Shown here piece by piece: positions 9,361 through 20,100 of a stretch of DNA of 64,000 nt (position 1 is its first letter; the number at the start of each line of letters is the position of its first letter). The DNA is from Bradyrhizobium sp. 190 (GTDB taxonomy: Bacteria; Pseudomonadota; Alphaproteobacteria; Rhizobiales; Xanthobacteraceae). The stretch is from the NCBI RefSeq assembly GCF_023073415.1, contig NZ_JADPJL010000068.1:310001-374000 (forward strand), written 5' to 3'. The notes under the pieces are model-generated. The model had not been told where the DNA came from. It was given only the letters and a program-made list of their open reading frames with translations, and did no database searches. Position numbers and translations under genes: made by a program.

Positions 9361-10602
9361 ATGGCACGCCTGAAATTCGGAGCCTTTCTCGCCCCGCATC
9401 ACCCGATCGGCGAGAATCCGCTGCTGCAATTCCGCCGCGACCTCGATTTCGTCGAGCAGATCGACACACTTGGCTTCGATGAATTCTGGTGCGGCGAGCA
9501 CCATTCCTCGGGCTGGGAAATGATCGCCTCGCCGGAAATGTTTTTGGCGGCTGCCGGCGAACGCACCAAGCGGATCAAGCTCGGCACCGGCGTGGTTTCG
9601 CTGCCCTATCACCATCCCTACAACGTCGCGCAGCGCATGGTGCAGCTCGACTGGATGACCGGCGGCCGCGCGATCTTCGGTTCCGGCCCGGGCGCGCTGG
9701 CCTCCGATGCACACACGCTCGGCATCGACCCGATGACGCAGCGCGATCGTCAGGACGAGGCGATCGCGATCATCCGCCGCTTGTTCAAGGGCGAGCGCGT
9801 CACGGCCAAAAGCGACTGGTTCACCATGAACGACGCTGCGCTGCAATTGCTGCCGCTGCAGGAAGACATGCCGTTCGTGGTGGCCTCCCAGATTTCGCCA
9901 TCGGGCATGACGCTCGCCGGCAAATACGGCATCGGCATCATCTCGCTCGGCTCGATGTCGACGCAGGGCCTGATGGCGCTGCCGACGCAATGGGGCTTTG
10001 CCGAGGACGCCGCGAAGAAGGCCGGCACCACTGTGAGCCGCTTCGACTGGCGCGTGCTGCTCTCCTGGCACATCGCCGAAACCCGCGAGCAGGCGCAACG
10101 CGAGGCCGGCCCCGGCCTGATGCGCTGGCACAACGAATATAATGTCCGGACGTTGCAGCGGCCGGGCCTCGAGCCGTTCACCTCGCCGGAGGACGCGATC
10201 GAGAAGACCGCCGGCGGCGAGAACGCTGCGTCCACCATCGGCACGCCTGATGACCTTGTCAAAACCATCAAGAACCTGATGCAGGTCTCGGGTGGCGTCG
10301 GCACCATCATCGGCTTCGTGCACGACTGGGCCAACCCGGAAAATACCCGCCGTAGCTGGGACATGGTGGCGCGCTACGTGATCCCGGAGATCAACGGCTA
10401 CGTCAAGGGATTGCGCGAATCGCAGACATTCCTGATCGAGAACCGCGCGGTGTTCGAGCGGGCGGGTCAGGCCGTGATGGCGAAAATCATGGAAAACGAA
10501 AAGGCTGCCGCCGCGCTTGCCCATACCGGCCCGGGCAGGGTCGCGATCCCGACCATCAACGCGCCAGATCTGCAGAAGGAAGCGGCGAAGCGCAAGGCGT
10601 GA
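9361..10602 (+). CDS. LLM-class flavin-dependent monooxygenase
   Basis: This is a 413-aa luciferase-like TIM-barrel oxidoreductase. Family hallmarks are FGAFLAPHHPIGENP at the start, WCGEHHSSGWE, a LGTGVVSLPYHHPYNVAQRMVQLD segment and GRAIFGSGPGALASDA. Such enzymes use reduced FMN from a separate reductase to oxidise an organic substrate with O2. A GAGGAAC ribosome site precedes the ATG. The length (over 400 aa) resembles the subgroup near limonene- or alkanal-type monooxygenases. The substrate is unknown. A cytochrome P450 gene follows on the same strand after a repeat element. Confidence 0.9.
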   Translation: MARLKFGAFLAPHHPIGENPLLQFRRDLDFVEQIDTLGFDEFWCGEHHSSGWEMIASPEMFLAAAGERTKRIKLGTGVVSLPYHHPYNVAQRMVQLDWMTGGRAIFGSGPGALASDAHTLGIDPMTQRDRQDEAIAIIRRLFKGERVTAKSDWFTMNDAALQLLPLQEDMPFVVASQISPSGMTLAGKYGIGIISLGSMSTQGLMALPTQWGFAEDAAKKAGTTVSRFDWRVLLSWHIAETREQAQREAGPGLMRWHNEYNVRTLQRPGLEPFTSPEDAIEKTAGGENAASTIGTPDDLVKTIKNLMQVSGGVGTIIGFVHDWANPENTRRSWDMVARYVIPEINGYVKGLRESQTFLIENRAVFERAGQAVMAKIMENEKAAAALAHTGPGRVAIPTINAPDLQKEAAKRKA

Positions 10603-10638
10603 CCGCGTCTCTCACGTAAGGGACGAAGCCTGTCACCC

Positions 10639-10751
10639 GTCATTGCGAGCGTCAGCCAAGCAATCCATTAACCCTCACCGGTGCCGAGTATGGATTGCTT
10701 CGTCGCTTGGGTTCCCTTGCGCAAACGCTTCGCGTTTGTCGCAGGCAATGA
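10639..10751. repeat. Intergenic mosaic inverted repeat, family B copy 1
   Basis: The element starts GTCATTGCGAGCG...AAGCAATCCA and ends TGGATTGCTTCG...GCAGGCAATGAC. The right arm carries an extra internal palindrome (GCGCAAACGCTTCGCGTTTG). Related copies lie at 33947, 42221 and 52051. Confidence 0.85.
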
Positions 10752-10990
10752 CGGGGCTTGCAGGCTTGCCTCGTTATTGCGCCAAGGCGCCCTACTTCCT
10801 GTATATTCCTGCACGGTTTCCTGCGCTGCGAATTCGATTGCGGCATTGTGAGCCAACGCACTTGTGGCGACGAGCCAAAGGGGTATTTACCTAGGTGCGC
10901 CACCGGTGCCCGCCAATATTCAGGTCGCGACAAAGCCGCCAACAGGGTGGATAATATTTGCAATTCCGAGGCTCAACCGGAGCAATTGCC

Positions 10991-12367
10991 ATGTCGATGC
11001 AGAGTGTGGCTTCCCCCGTCAATATCCCGGTGCCGCCGAACCCCAAGGCGTTACGGCACATTCCCGGTAACGAGGGCTGGCCCTTCATCGGCAACACGCT
11101 GGCGGTGCTGGCCGACCCCAAAGGACAGATCGAGAAGTCGGCAGCCAAATACGGTCTGATCTACCGCACCCATCTGTTCGGCGAGACCAGCATAACGATG
11201 CTCGGGCCCGAGGCCAACGAGCTCGTGCTGTTCGACCAGTCGCGCCTGTTCTCCTCCACCCATGGCTGGGGACCGATCCTCGGCCTGCTGTTTCCGCGCG
11301 GGTTGATGCTGCTGGATTTTGAAGAGCACCGCCTGCACCGCCGCGCGCTGTCGGTCGCGTTCAAGTCGGGGCCGATGAAATCCTACCTCGTCGATCTCGA
11401 CCGCGGCATTGCCGCGCGGGTCAAGCAGTGGAAGGCGCAGCCGGGCGAGATGCTGGTGTATCCGGCGATGAAGCAGCTCACGCTCGATCTGGCGGCGACG
11501 TCGTTCCTCGGCGCCGACATCGGGCCTGAGGTCGACGAGATCACCCGCGCCTTCATCGACATGGTGGCCGCAGCCGTGGCGCCGATCCGGCGGCCGCTGC
11601 CGTTCACGCAGATGGGCCGCGGCGTTGCAGGCCGCAAGCGGATCGTTGCCTACTTCGCCGAGCAGATTCCGATCCGCCGCGCGCGGGGCGGCGGCAATGA
11701 CCTGTTCTCGCAACTGTGCCAGGCGACGCACGAGGACGGCGCGCTGCTGTCGACCCAGGACATCATCGACCATATGAGTTTTCTGATGATGGCGGCGCAT
11801 GACACGCTGACATCGTCGCTGACCTCCTTTGTCGGCGAACTTGCCGCCCACCCCGAATGGCAGCAGCAGTTGCGCGAGGAAGTCAAAGGCCTCGGCATCG
11901 AGGCCAACGATCCCTCCAGCATCGACAATCTCGAAAAGATGCCGCTGTCGGAAATGGCGTTCAAGGAAGCGCTGCGACTGAAGCCGCCGGTGCCGTCGAT
12001 GCCGCGCCGCGCGGTGCGCAACTTTTCGTTCAGGGGGTACGACCTTCCCGCCGGCACGCTGGTCGGTGTCAACCCGCTGTTCACGCATCACATGCCGGAG
12101 ATCTGGTCTGAGCCGGATAAGTTCGATCCGATGCGTTTCTCCGACGAAGCGCAGCGCACCCGCCATCGTTTTGCGTGGGTGCCGTATGGCGGCGGCGCGC
12201 ATATGTGCCTCGGCCTGCACTTCGCCTACATGCAGGCGAAATGTTTTGCACGGCATTTCCTGCAGAATCTCGAAGTGTCGCTGGAGCCCGGCTACAAATC
12301 GGACTGGCAGATGTGGCCGATCCCGAAACCGCGGGATGGTTTGCGCGTGGTGTTGAAGCCGGTGTGA
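10991..12367 (+). CDS. Cytochrome P450
   Basis: This is a 458-aa soluble P450. The I-helix oxygen-binding region MMAAHDTLTSS has His in place of the usual Gly (family AGxxT pattern). The K-helix ExxR is EALRLKPP. The heme-ligand loop is FAWVPYGGGAHMCLG with the thiolate Cys in HMCLG. It hydroxylates an unknown hydrophobic substrate using electrons from a ferredoxin/reductase not encoded nearby. The ATG at 10991 is preferred over an upstream in-frame start because a GGAG-like site precedes it and the N terminus then matches the family. A family A palindrome follows the stop by 5 nt. Confidence 0.92.
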   Translation: MSMQSVASPVNIPVPPNPKALRHIPGNEGWPFIGNTLAVLADPKGQIEKSAAKYGLIYRTHLFGETSITMLGPEANELVLFDQSRLFSSTHGWGPILGLLFPRGLMLLDFEEHRLHRRALSVAFKSGPMKSYLVDLDRGIAARVKQWKAQPGEMLVYPAMKQLTLDLAATSFLGADIGPEVDEITRAFIDMVAAAVAPIRRPLPFTQMGRGVAGRKRIVAYFAEQIPIRRARGGGNDLFSQLCQATHEDGALLSTQDIIDHMSFLMMAAHDTLTSSLTSFVGELAAHPEWQQQLREEVKGLGIEANDPSSIDNLEKMPLSEMAFKEALRLKPPVPSMPRRAVRNFSFRGYDLPAGTLVGVNPLFTHHMPEIWSEPDKFDPMRFSDEAQRTRHRFAWVPYGGGAHMCLGLHFAYMQAKCFARHFLQNLEVSLEPGYKSDWQMWPIPKPRDGLRVVLKPV

Positions 12368-12372
12368 GCCGC

Positions 12373-12458
12373 GTAGGGTGGGCAAAGCGCAGCGTGCCCA
12401 CCATCTATCCGCGATCATTGTCTTGAATGGTGGGCACGCTTCGCTTTGCCCACCCTAC
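12373..12458. repeat. Palindromic element, family A copy 2
   Basis: An 86-bp copy between convergent P450 and cupin genes. The arms differ by a single mismatch: left arm reads AAAGCGCAGCG where the right arm would pair with AAAGCGAAGCG. Copy 4 at 40728 has the same left-arm base with the matching change in the right arm. Confidence 0.9.
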
Positions 12459-12482
12459 GATCTACATCCGTGTCGCTGCTAA

Positions 12483-12983
12483 CTACTTCACGAGCGTCGT
12501 GAGCTGCGCGCCCTCGTCGGCCACGAACACCGCGATCAATTCGGCTGGCTCGGTCATGCTGGCATTGGCCGAGACCAGATGCACGGCACCGGGCGGCTCG
12601 AAGAAGGATTGCCCGACCCCAAAGGTCTCGACCGGACCGCCCGCCAATTGCGAGCGGATTTCGCCCTTGGTGACATAGGCGGTGACCGAACCGGCATGCC
12701 GGTGCGCGGGCGTGAACCCGCCGGGACCATAGAACACGCGCACGATGGTCACGCGCTTGCCCGGCACATTCGGCAACGCATGCGATGAGATCGGCTCGAC
12801 GACGTCCTGTGTCGATCCCGCCGGATCGCCGCTCATGCATAGCGGCTCGATGACTGCCGAGATCGCATCCACGGTCGATGGCAGCGCCTTGCCGATGACG
12901 AAGGCGCAGGCGAGGCCGGCGACGATGGCGAGATAGAACGGGCGGCCTTCCGATTTCGGTGACAGGTGGAATGTTGCAGACAT
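12483..12983 (-). CDS. Membrane-anchored cupin-domain protein
   Basis: This is a 166-aa protein with one N-terminal transmembrane helix (FYLAIVAGLACAFVIGKAL) followed by a periplasmic cupin barrel. Metal-ligand motifs are PAHRHAGSVTAYVTKGE (cupin motif 1) and FFEPPGAVHLVSAN (motif 2, His). The start is the ATG 10 nt after AAGGGAGAG. An earlier in-frame ATG lacks a site. Cupins of this type bind a metal and may act as enzymes or sensors; no function can be assigned. It lies immediately downstream of the SDR gene on the same strand (13-nt gap), so the two are probably co-transcribed. Confidence 0.83.
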   Translation of the reverse strand: MSATFHLSPKSEGRPFYLAIVAGLACAFVIGKALPSTVDAISAVIEPLCMSGDPAGSTQDVVEPISSHALPNVPGKRVTIVRVFYGPGGFTPAHRHAGSVTAYVTKGEIRSQLAGGPVETFGVGQSFFEPPGAVHLVSANASMTEPAELIAVFVADEGAQLTTLVK

Positions 12984-12996
12984 TTGCGTCTCTCCC

Positions 12997-13839
12997 TTAC
13001 CCGGCACCCTGATCGAATGCCTTGCGCAGGGTCACATAACCCTGCTGTTGCTGGCTCCAGTTGCGGCCGCCGATCATGGCGCCATCGACCACGAGATCAT
13101 GGCCGTTGATGAAGGAGGATTCGTCGCTCGCCAGGAACACCGCGGCGTAAGCGATATCCTCCGGCAGACCGGCGCGCGGGATCGGCTGCGCCGATTTGTA
13201 GACCTCCCGCATGACCGCGGGGGTCTTTTCGGCCGCCTCCACCGACAGGCCCAGCGCCTTGCCGAAAATGCCCGTCGCGATCGCGCCGGGCGAGATCGAA
13301 TTCACGCGGACGTTGGCTTCGCCAAGTTCCATCGCCACGCATTTGGTGAGATGGATGACGGCGGCCTTCGCCGCGCTGTAGACCATCGACGACGAATAGC
13401 CGGCAAGCCGGCCGGCGATGCTGCCATTGTTGATGATGCTGCCGGAGCCTTGTTTGCGCATATGGGGCGCAGCATGCTTCATGCCGAGCATGACACTGCG
13501 AATCAGCGTCGCCATTGCCGCGTCGAAGCGCTCGACCTCGAGGCCTTCGATGCCGCCGGTCTGCGCGGGTCCGCCGGCATTGTTGAACAGGCAATCGATA
13601 CGGCCGAATTCCTCCACCGAAAGGGCGATCAGCCCCTTCATCTGCTCTTCCACCGTGACGTCGGTCTGGCGAAATATGCAGTTGGCGCCGAGTTTCCTGG
13701 CCAGCGCCTCGCCTTCCGGCGCGCGCCGCCCGGCAACCACGATCTTCGCGCCTTCCGCGACGAAGATCTCCGCGGTGTGCAGTCCGATACCGCTCGTCGC
13801 GCCGGTAATGACCGCGACCTTGCCGTCCAACCGTCCCAT
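12997..13839 (-). CDS. SDR-family NAD(P)-dependent oxidoreductase
   Basis: This is a 280-aa classical short-chain dehydrogenase. It has the Rossmann motif TGATSGIG, NNAG in FNNAGGPAQ, catalytic Ser in IINNGSIAG-type strand context, and the YSAAKAA motif (Tyr-x-x-x-Lys). The C-terminal stretch SSFINGHDLVVDGAMIGG is typical. It oxidises or reduces a hydroxyl/keto substrate, identity unknown. The ATG at 13839 is chosen for AGGGG 9 nt upstream. A longer in-frame extension has no homology. It is the first gene of a two-gene unit with the cupin protein. Confidence 0.92.
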   Translation of the reverse strand: MGRLDGKVAVITGATSGIGLHTAEIFVAEGAKIVVAGRRAPEGEALARKLGANCIFRQTDVTVEEQMKGLIALSVEEFGRIDCLFNNAGGPAQTGGIEGLEVERFDAAMATLIRSVMLGMKHAAPHMRKQGSGSIINNGSIAGRLAGYSSSMVYSAAKAAVIHLTKCVAMELGEANVRVNSISPGAIATGIFGKALGLSVEAAEKTPAVMREVYKSAQPIPRAGLPEDIAYAAVFLASDESSFINGHDLVVDGAMIGGRNWSQQQQGYVTLRKAFDQGAG

Positions 13840-14028
13840 CTCGGTACCCCTGTTGATCTCGGTTGAATCCAATATTCCCGGCCGCCGGAAACAACGCAAG
13901 CGAGCTTGTTCCATTGTGCATCTGCCTGCTGATCCGGCTGGCCGACCTCCGATCACGGTGAAATCCGGGGGATTCCGTCAGGTTTGGCCATATTTTGGAT
14001 TCGCTGATCACGTGAAGTGACAACTCCG

Positions 14029-14991
14029 ATGAAGAAATTGATCGACGAGTTCAGGCACGGCTGGCAGGGAATTTCCCAGCCCTCGCTGCATTTCAGCGCG
14101 GTCTTCGCAGTCGGCTGCCTTGCTTTGTCGACGATCGCGCGGTGGGGCATAGCCCAGATGCGTCCCGACGTATTCTTCACGCCCTATTTCCCGGCCGTGT
14201 TCCTGGCCGCCGCCGTCGGCGGCGCCCGGGTCGGGATCGCGACGGCAATCGCGGGAGGGGTGCTCGGCGTCGCCGTCAATTTCAGTAGCGCCGTTGCCGA
14301 TTCCGCGCGGTTTGCGCTGCTGCTGATGTTCTGGGCGGTTTGCGGCTTCGCCATCTGGGGCGTCGAGCATTACCGAACGATCGTCGCGCAGCAGCGGGAG
14401 AATTCGAAACGCCTGATCAAGGAAGAGGAATACCGCAAGCTCCTGGTCGAGGAATTGCAGCACCGGCTCAAGAACAAGACGTCGACGATCCACGCCGTGC
14501 TGCATCAGGTCCTGCAGGACCAGCCGCAAATCTGGGGCAGCATCGATCGCCGCCTCCGCGCGCTATCGGCGACCGACGATTTGATCGCGCGGCTGGACGG
14601 CAGCGGCTGCGACATCAAAGACATGCTGCATTCCGAACTCGGGCCATACGGCCATGTCCGGTTCAACTTGAACGGCGATCCACTGTTCCTGCCGGCCAAA
14701 CTGGCGGTCAGCCTGGCGCTGATCTTTCACGAACTGGCCACCAATGCGGGCAAGTACGGCGCGTTTTCTTCGGCCCGCGGGCTGCTGCAGGTGTCATGGT
14801 CGGTGTCGGAGAATCGCCTCAACGTCACCTGGGATGAAACGGAAGGTCCCGTGGTCGAAAATGTCGGCCCGGCGGGCTTCGGCACCAAGCTGTTGCAATC
14901 GGCGCTTCGCTCCTTCGACGGCAAGACGGAGGTCCGCTTCCTGAAGACCGGCGTGCATTGCACGATGCAATGCCGGATTCCGGCGAATTAG
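14029..14991 (+). CDS. Sensor histidine kinase, HWE/HisKA_2 type
   Basis: This is a membrane kinase of about 320 aa. The N-terminal half has about four hydrophobic segments (a DUF4118-like sensing region, residues 20-115) and a short helix, then the phospho-acceptor motif EELQHRLKNKTSTIHAVL with the HRxKN signature of HWE/HisKA_2 kinases. The N box is HELATNAGKYGA, followed by WDETEGP and GFGTKLLQSA. No response regulator is adjacent, so it is an orphan kinase. In alphaproteobacteria such kinases often feed the general stress response (PhyR), which is inference here. A GTG at 14017 in the same frame is an alternative start. Confidence 0.85.
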   Translation: MKKLIDEFRHGWQGISQPSLHFSAVFAVGCLALSTIARWGIAQMRPDVFFTPYFPAVFLAAAVGGARVGIATAIAGGVLGVAVNFSSAVADSARFALLLMFWAVCGFAIWGVEHYRTIVAQQRENSKRLIKEEEYRKLLVEELQHRLKNKTSTIHAVLHQVLQDQPQIWGSIDRRLRALSATDDLIARLDGSGCDIKDMLHSELGPYGHVRFNLNGDPLFLPAKLAVSLALIFHELATNAGKYGAFSSARGLLQVSWSVSENRLNVTWDETEGPVVENVGPAGFGTKLLQSALRSFDGKTEVRFLKTGVHCTMQCRIPAN

Positions 14992-15196
14992 CGTGTTTTC
15001 CGGCGGAGCGAGGACCGCTGGCGAAACGCGAGAACCAGCATTCGCCTCGCAAGCGGCCTTCTCTCCATCGCCGTTGACATTCTGTTAATGACGATCAAGC
15101 CCAACACCGCTGGAAATCGCCGACTTCTACGGTTGTTACGGCTTTTCGCAGTTCCGCTTAACCAATGCTACAAGGGACTTTGCCAAGCTCCGTGGC

Positions 15197-16972
15197 ATGC
15201 ATAGTCCCAACGAGCACGACTTTCAGACGGCGGCGACGCAGGCCAGTGATGAAAGCATTTTTGAATCCGAATTGAACATCCTGCGGGATGTCTTCAGGTT
15301 GCTTCCGGCCGGCGTGACGGTTCAAGACGAGCACGGCGAGTTCGTGCTGATGAACGATGCCGCGACTGCCCTGCTGGAGGCAGCCGCCGCGGCGCCGTCG
15401 GCCTCGCAATTGAGCGATCGCCGCGAAACCTGCCTCGAATTGCTGCGTACCGGCCGCCCGGCCGTGCTGGAAGAAGCCATTGCCGGCGGTCCGGCCAAGC
15501 AGGTGTTTCTCACCTCGCATCGGCCCATCCAGGTCGCCGGGCGGAATCTGCTGATCTCGAGCTCGACCGACATCAGCGAACAGAAGGCGTTCGAGGATCA
15601 CCTGTTCCGCTCCGCCTATTACGATGAGCTGACCGGCCTGCCGACGCGGCGCGTGATCGAGCATCGCGTCAACAGTCTCCTGAAGTACGACAACGGACAG
15701 GGCCGTTTTGCGCTGGCGTTTCTCGACGTCGACAATTTCAAGCACATCAACGACTATTACGGACACGCGGTCGGCGACGCGCTGCTGAAGGAGATGGCCA
15801 AGCGGCTGGGACTGGACCTGCGCGAATCCGACATCCTGTCGCGGATCAGCGGCGACGAATTCGTGCTGCTGCTCAACCCGATCCAGAGCGACGCCGAGGT
15901 CGAAGAGCACATCCACTTCATCCTGCAGCGGCTGAAGGCGCCGTTCTTCATCGACCAATCCGAGATATTCGCCTCGACCTCGATCGGCGTCAGCCTCTAT
16001 CCCGAACACGGGCGCAGCTACGAGGTGCTGCGCCAGAACGCCGACATCGCGATGTACCGCGTCAAGAACGGCAGCAAGGGCGCCGCGGCGTTCTTCGATG
16101 CCAGCATGGAGCGCGAGGCGCTGGCGCGGATGAAGATCGAGCAATCGCTGCGGCTGGCTATCCTTGAAAAGCGCTTCTGCTGCGCCTTCCAGCCCAAGGT
16201 CGATATCCGCACCCAGGAGGTCATTGGCGTCGAGGCGCTGGTGCGCCTGCGCGACGACGAGGGGGTGATTCAGGCCCCCAGCACCTTCATCAACCTCGCC
16301 ACCGAACTCGGCCTGATCGACGAACTGACTCATCTGGTGCTGGCGGAGATCGTCAAGTCGATCGACCTGATCAACGAGACCTTCGGCCCCGACACCACGA
16401 TCAGCATGAACGTCGCGGCCAAGCAGGCCGGCAATCCCGAATTCATGCGGCCGTTTGCCGAGGCGCTGGAGGCCACCGGATTTCCAGCGCGCTTCATGAT
16501 CGAGGTGACGGAAGACGCTTTCGTCACCAAGACGCATTTCCAGGACGATATCCTGCCCTTCTTTCGCAAGCTTGGCGTCAAGATCTCGATCGACGATTTC
16601 GGCATCGGCTATTCGTCGCTGTCGGCGTTGGCCGACATTACCGCCGACGAGATCAAGATCGACCGCTCCTTCATCACCGACATCCACAAGCGTCCGCGCA
16701 GCCAGGGCATCTTGCGGGCGATCGAGTCCTTGAGCGAAGCGCTCGGCATGACCGTGATCGCCGAAGGGCTCGAAAGCTTCGAGGAACTGGCCTATTTGCA
16801 GGCCGCGACCAGGATCCGCTACGCCCAGGGCTACTACTTCTCGAGGCCGATTTTCCTGGAAGACCTCAAACTCGCGACCCCGCGCGCCAGCGAGGCCCGC
16901 GCCAGCCTCGTCAGCCGCCCCGCGCCGGAAACCCGCGCCGCCTACGCACGCAGCGGCAGCTATCGCCGCTGA
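15197..16972 (+). CDS. PAS-GGDEF-EAL cyclic di-GMP signalling protein
   Basis: This is a 591-aa cytoplasmic protein: N-terminal PAS-like sensor (about 20-130), a diguanylate cyclase domain (about 145-300) and a phosphodiesterase domain (about 320-560). The cyclase signature reads SGDEF instead of GGDEF (in RISGDEFVLLL), so cyclase activity may be reduced or regulatory. The EAL domain keeps EALVRL, the metal-site DDFGIGYSSL, and E..KIDRSF. It would synthesise or degrade c-di-GMP. It lies 187 nt before another GGDEF-EAL gene on the same strand. The ribosome site is weak. Confidence 0.92.
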   Translation: MHSPNEHDFQTAATQASDESIFESELNILRDVFRLLPAGVTVQDEHGEFVLMNDAATALLEAAAAAPSASQLSDRRETCLELLRTGRPAVLEEAIAGGPAKQVFLTSHRPIQVAGRNLLISSSTDISEQKAFEDHLFRSAYYDELTGLPTRRVIEHRVNSLLKYDNGQGRFALAFLDVDNFKHINDYYGHAVGDALLKEMAKRLGLDLRESDILSRISGDEFVLLLNPIQSDAEVEEHIHFILQRLKAPFFIDQSEIFASTSIGVSLYPEHGRSYEVLRQNADIAMYRVKNGSKGAAAFFDASMEREALARMKIEQSLRLAILEKRFCCAFQPKVDIRTQEVIGVEALVRLRDDEGVIQAPSTFINLATELGLIDELTHLVLAEIVKSIDLINETFGPDTTISMNVAAKQAGNPEFMRPFAEALEATGFPARFMIEVTEDAFVTKTHFQDDILPFFRKLGVKISIDDFGIGYSSLSALADITADEIKIDRSFITDIHKRPRSQGILRAIESLSEALGMTVIAEGLESFEELAYLQAATRIRYAQGYYFSRPIFLEDLKLATPRASEARASLVSRPAPETRAAYARSGSYRR

Positions 16973-17159
16973 GGGGTGGGGCGGGGCGCGCCGCGGACAA
17001 GCATTCCATCTGCATCGACACAACAACAGAAGCAGTAGAATACCGCTTCGTCTCGCGATCGCGCGCCCGAAGGACACCCGATTAAGCCTTAGCTAACCGG
17101 ATTTCCTAACGGCTTATGACATCCACCCATCGTATGCATGTTCCCGGGGAGAAGGGAGA

Positions 17160-20100
17160 ATGCGCGGTCTGTTTCACTACCTGCACGGCATGAAGGCCCG
17201 AACCGCAGCCACCGGGCGGCACCTCGCCGCGACCATCCCGGGCCCGGTGTTGTGGCTGACCCTTTGCGGCACCTTGCTGGTCGCAGCGATTTTCGTCGGC
17301 ACCATCATGATGACCGGTGAATTCCGCGAGCGCGCGCTTCGCAACAGCGAACGCGAGTTGGAGAATACCGTCCTCCTGCTTGCCCGTCACTTCGACCAGC
17401 AGTTCGAGGACTCCGATACGCTCGCCGACGACGTGATCTCCCGGCTGCAAATTTCCGGCATCGCCTCGGAGAACGAATTCCGGAAACACGTCGGAAGCTC
17501 CGAAGCGCACGAGATCCTGAGATCCAAGGCGGGCGTTCTGTCCTATCTCGGCGACATCTCCATCTTCGATTCCAACGGCGACATGGTCAACTGGTCGCGG
17601 CCGCTGCCGACGCCGGCGCTCAACATTTCCGAGCGGACCTACTTCAAGAGCTTCAAATTCGATTCGCGATCGCCATCCATCCTGACCGAGTCGGTCCGCA
17701 GCTATCGCACCGGCAATCTGAACTCGGTCATCGCTCATCGATTGCGGGGCGAAGACGGCACTTTCCTCGGCGTGATGACACGGCGCATCAACCCCGCCAA
17801 TTACGAAAAATTCTTCGCTTCCGTAGCGCTCGGCACGGGCGCCGCCATCTCGATGTTTCATGCGGACGGCACCCTGCTGGCGCGCTATCCGCGGGTCGAC
17901 GAACTGATCGGCCAGAATTTCGCGAAAGCGCCGCTGCTGCAGCAGGTCCGGGAGCGGGGTACCCAGCAGACGCTGCGCGTGCAAAGCCCGATCGATCAGA
18001 CGGACAGGCTGGGATCTGCAGCCCCGCTCGGCCACTACTCGGGCGTCGTGGTCGCAACCAACACGGTTACCGCCGCGCTCTCCGACTGGCGCGAACAAAC
18101 CAGATTCCTGGTCCTCGCAGCAACGCTGGCCGCGGTGGTGATCGCCCTGATCCTGTTCCTGATCATCAAGCAGATCACGAGGCAGAGCCGCGAGGCGCAG
18201 CAACGGCTGGAGGCGGAACGGGGCCGGCTCGATACCGCGCTCAACAACATGATCCAGGGCCTGGTGACGTTCGACGCCTCGGCGCGCCTCGTCACCTTCA
18301 ACCGGCGTTATATCGAGATGCACGACCTGTCGACCGACATCGTGAAGCCGGGCTGCCATTTCCGCGACCTGATGCAGCATCGCAAGGACAACGGATCGTT
18401 CGACGGCGACGTCGATGCGTTCTGCTCCCTCGTCGTGCGAAACGTCGCGCGCGGTCAGGTCACCCACAGCGTCATGCAGTGCCCGGACGGACGTGCCTTC
18501 CTGGCCGTCAGCAGGCCGCTCGCGGACGGCGGCTGGGTCGCCACCATGGAAGACATCACCGAGCGGCTCAATCTCGAGCAGGAGCGCGACCGCAACTACG
18601 CCTTCCTGAGCCAGATCATCGATCACATCCCGTCGCAGATCACCGTGAAGGATGTGCACGACCGCCGCTATCTGCTGGTCAACCGCGTGGCGGAAGCCCA
18701 GTTCGGCATTTCGCGCGATCAGATCATCGGCAAGACGGCCTTCGACCTTTTTCCAAACGCCGCCGCCGAGCTCATCGCGGCCGACGAAGAGAAAACGCTG
18801 CAACGTCCCGACGGCCTGTTCAAGGACGAGCACGTCTGGGAAACCCAAGGGATGGGCCCGCGCTACATTACCTCCAAGCGGCTCGGAATCCGCAATGCGG
18901 CCGGTCAAGTACGGTACATCATCAACGTCGTCGACGACGTTACCGAGCGCCGGGTTGCCAACGAGAAGATCGCGCATCTGGCGCATTACGACGCGCTGAC
19001 CGACCTTCCGAACCGGGTGCTGTTCCGCGAGCAGATCCAACGCGAGCTTCGCAAGGCGGTTCGCGGCCAACAATTCGCACTGCTCTATATCGACATCGAC
19101 GAATTCAAGGGCATCAACGACTCGCTTGGACACCATGTCGGGGATGAACTTCTGAAGGCGGTCGCGGCCAGCCTCAAGGATTGCATCAAGCCGGGCGACC
19201 TCATCGCTCGCCTCGGCGGCGACGAATTTGCGGTGATCCAGACTGCGGTCAGCGGCCGCGCCGAGGTCGAGGAATTCGTGACCCGCATTTACGAGGCGAT
19301 ACGCCAGCCCTATCAATGCCTCGGCCACCACCTTTCGACCGACGCCAGCGTCGGTATCGCGATCGCGCCCGAAGACGGCACCGAACTCGACCAGCTGATC
19401 AAGCACGCCGACCTCGCAATGTACGCCGCCAAGGCCGAGGGACGCCGCGTCCATCGCTTCTTTGAGCCCGCCATGGATGCCCGCGCCAAGGCGCGGCTCA
19501 CCATGGAGCAGGACCTGCGGCAGGCATTGGCCGATGGCGGCTTCGAAATCCACTACCAGCCGCTGCTCGATCTCGCGAGCGGCGAGGTGACGGGTTGCGA
19601 GGCGCTGTTGCGCTGGCGCCACCCTGAACGCGGCATGGTCTCGCCCGCGGAATTCATTCCGGTCGCCGAAGACACCGGCCTGATCAACGAACTCGGCGAC
19701 TGGGTCATGCAGACCGCCTGCACTGAAGCGGCCGGCTGGCCGTCACGGGTCAGGCTCGCCGTCAACGTTTCGCCAATCCAGTTGAAATCGCCGACGCTGG
19801 CGCTGCGGATCACGGGCGCGCTTGCCGCTTCCGGCCTGCCGCCCGACCGACTCGAAATCGAAATTACCGAGGCGGTGCTGATCCATGACGACGAAAGCGC
19901 GCTGACGATCCTGCATCAGCTCCGCGGCATCGGCGTGCGCATCGCGCTCGACGATTTCGGCACCGGCTTCTCTTCGTTGAGCTATCTGAAGCGGTTCCCG
20001 TTCGACAAGATCAAGATCGACCGCTGCTTCGTCAGCGACATCGAGGTCGACGGCTCGGCGGCGATCGTGCAGGCGGTGGTGAACATCGCAGCAGCCCGCA

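Noticed and set aside
8842..10524. A 560-codon minus-strand frame opposite the flavin monooxygenase
   Set aside because: It is the antisense of a clear LLM-family gene and has Arg/His/Asp-rich composition typical of shadow frames. Only its last 60 codons match anything (the MFS remnant).
12415..12480. Peptides such as VGWAKRSVPTI and VGTLRFAHPT at several gene ends
   Set aside because: They are translations of family A repeats and recur wherever the repeat occurs.
15158..19622. Very long minus-strand frames opposite the two GGDEF-EAL genes
   Set aside because: High-GC codon bias opens these frames. They contain no domain motifs, while the plus strand has complete GGDEF and EAL signatures.
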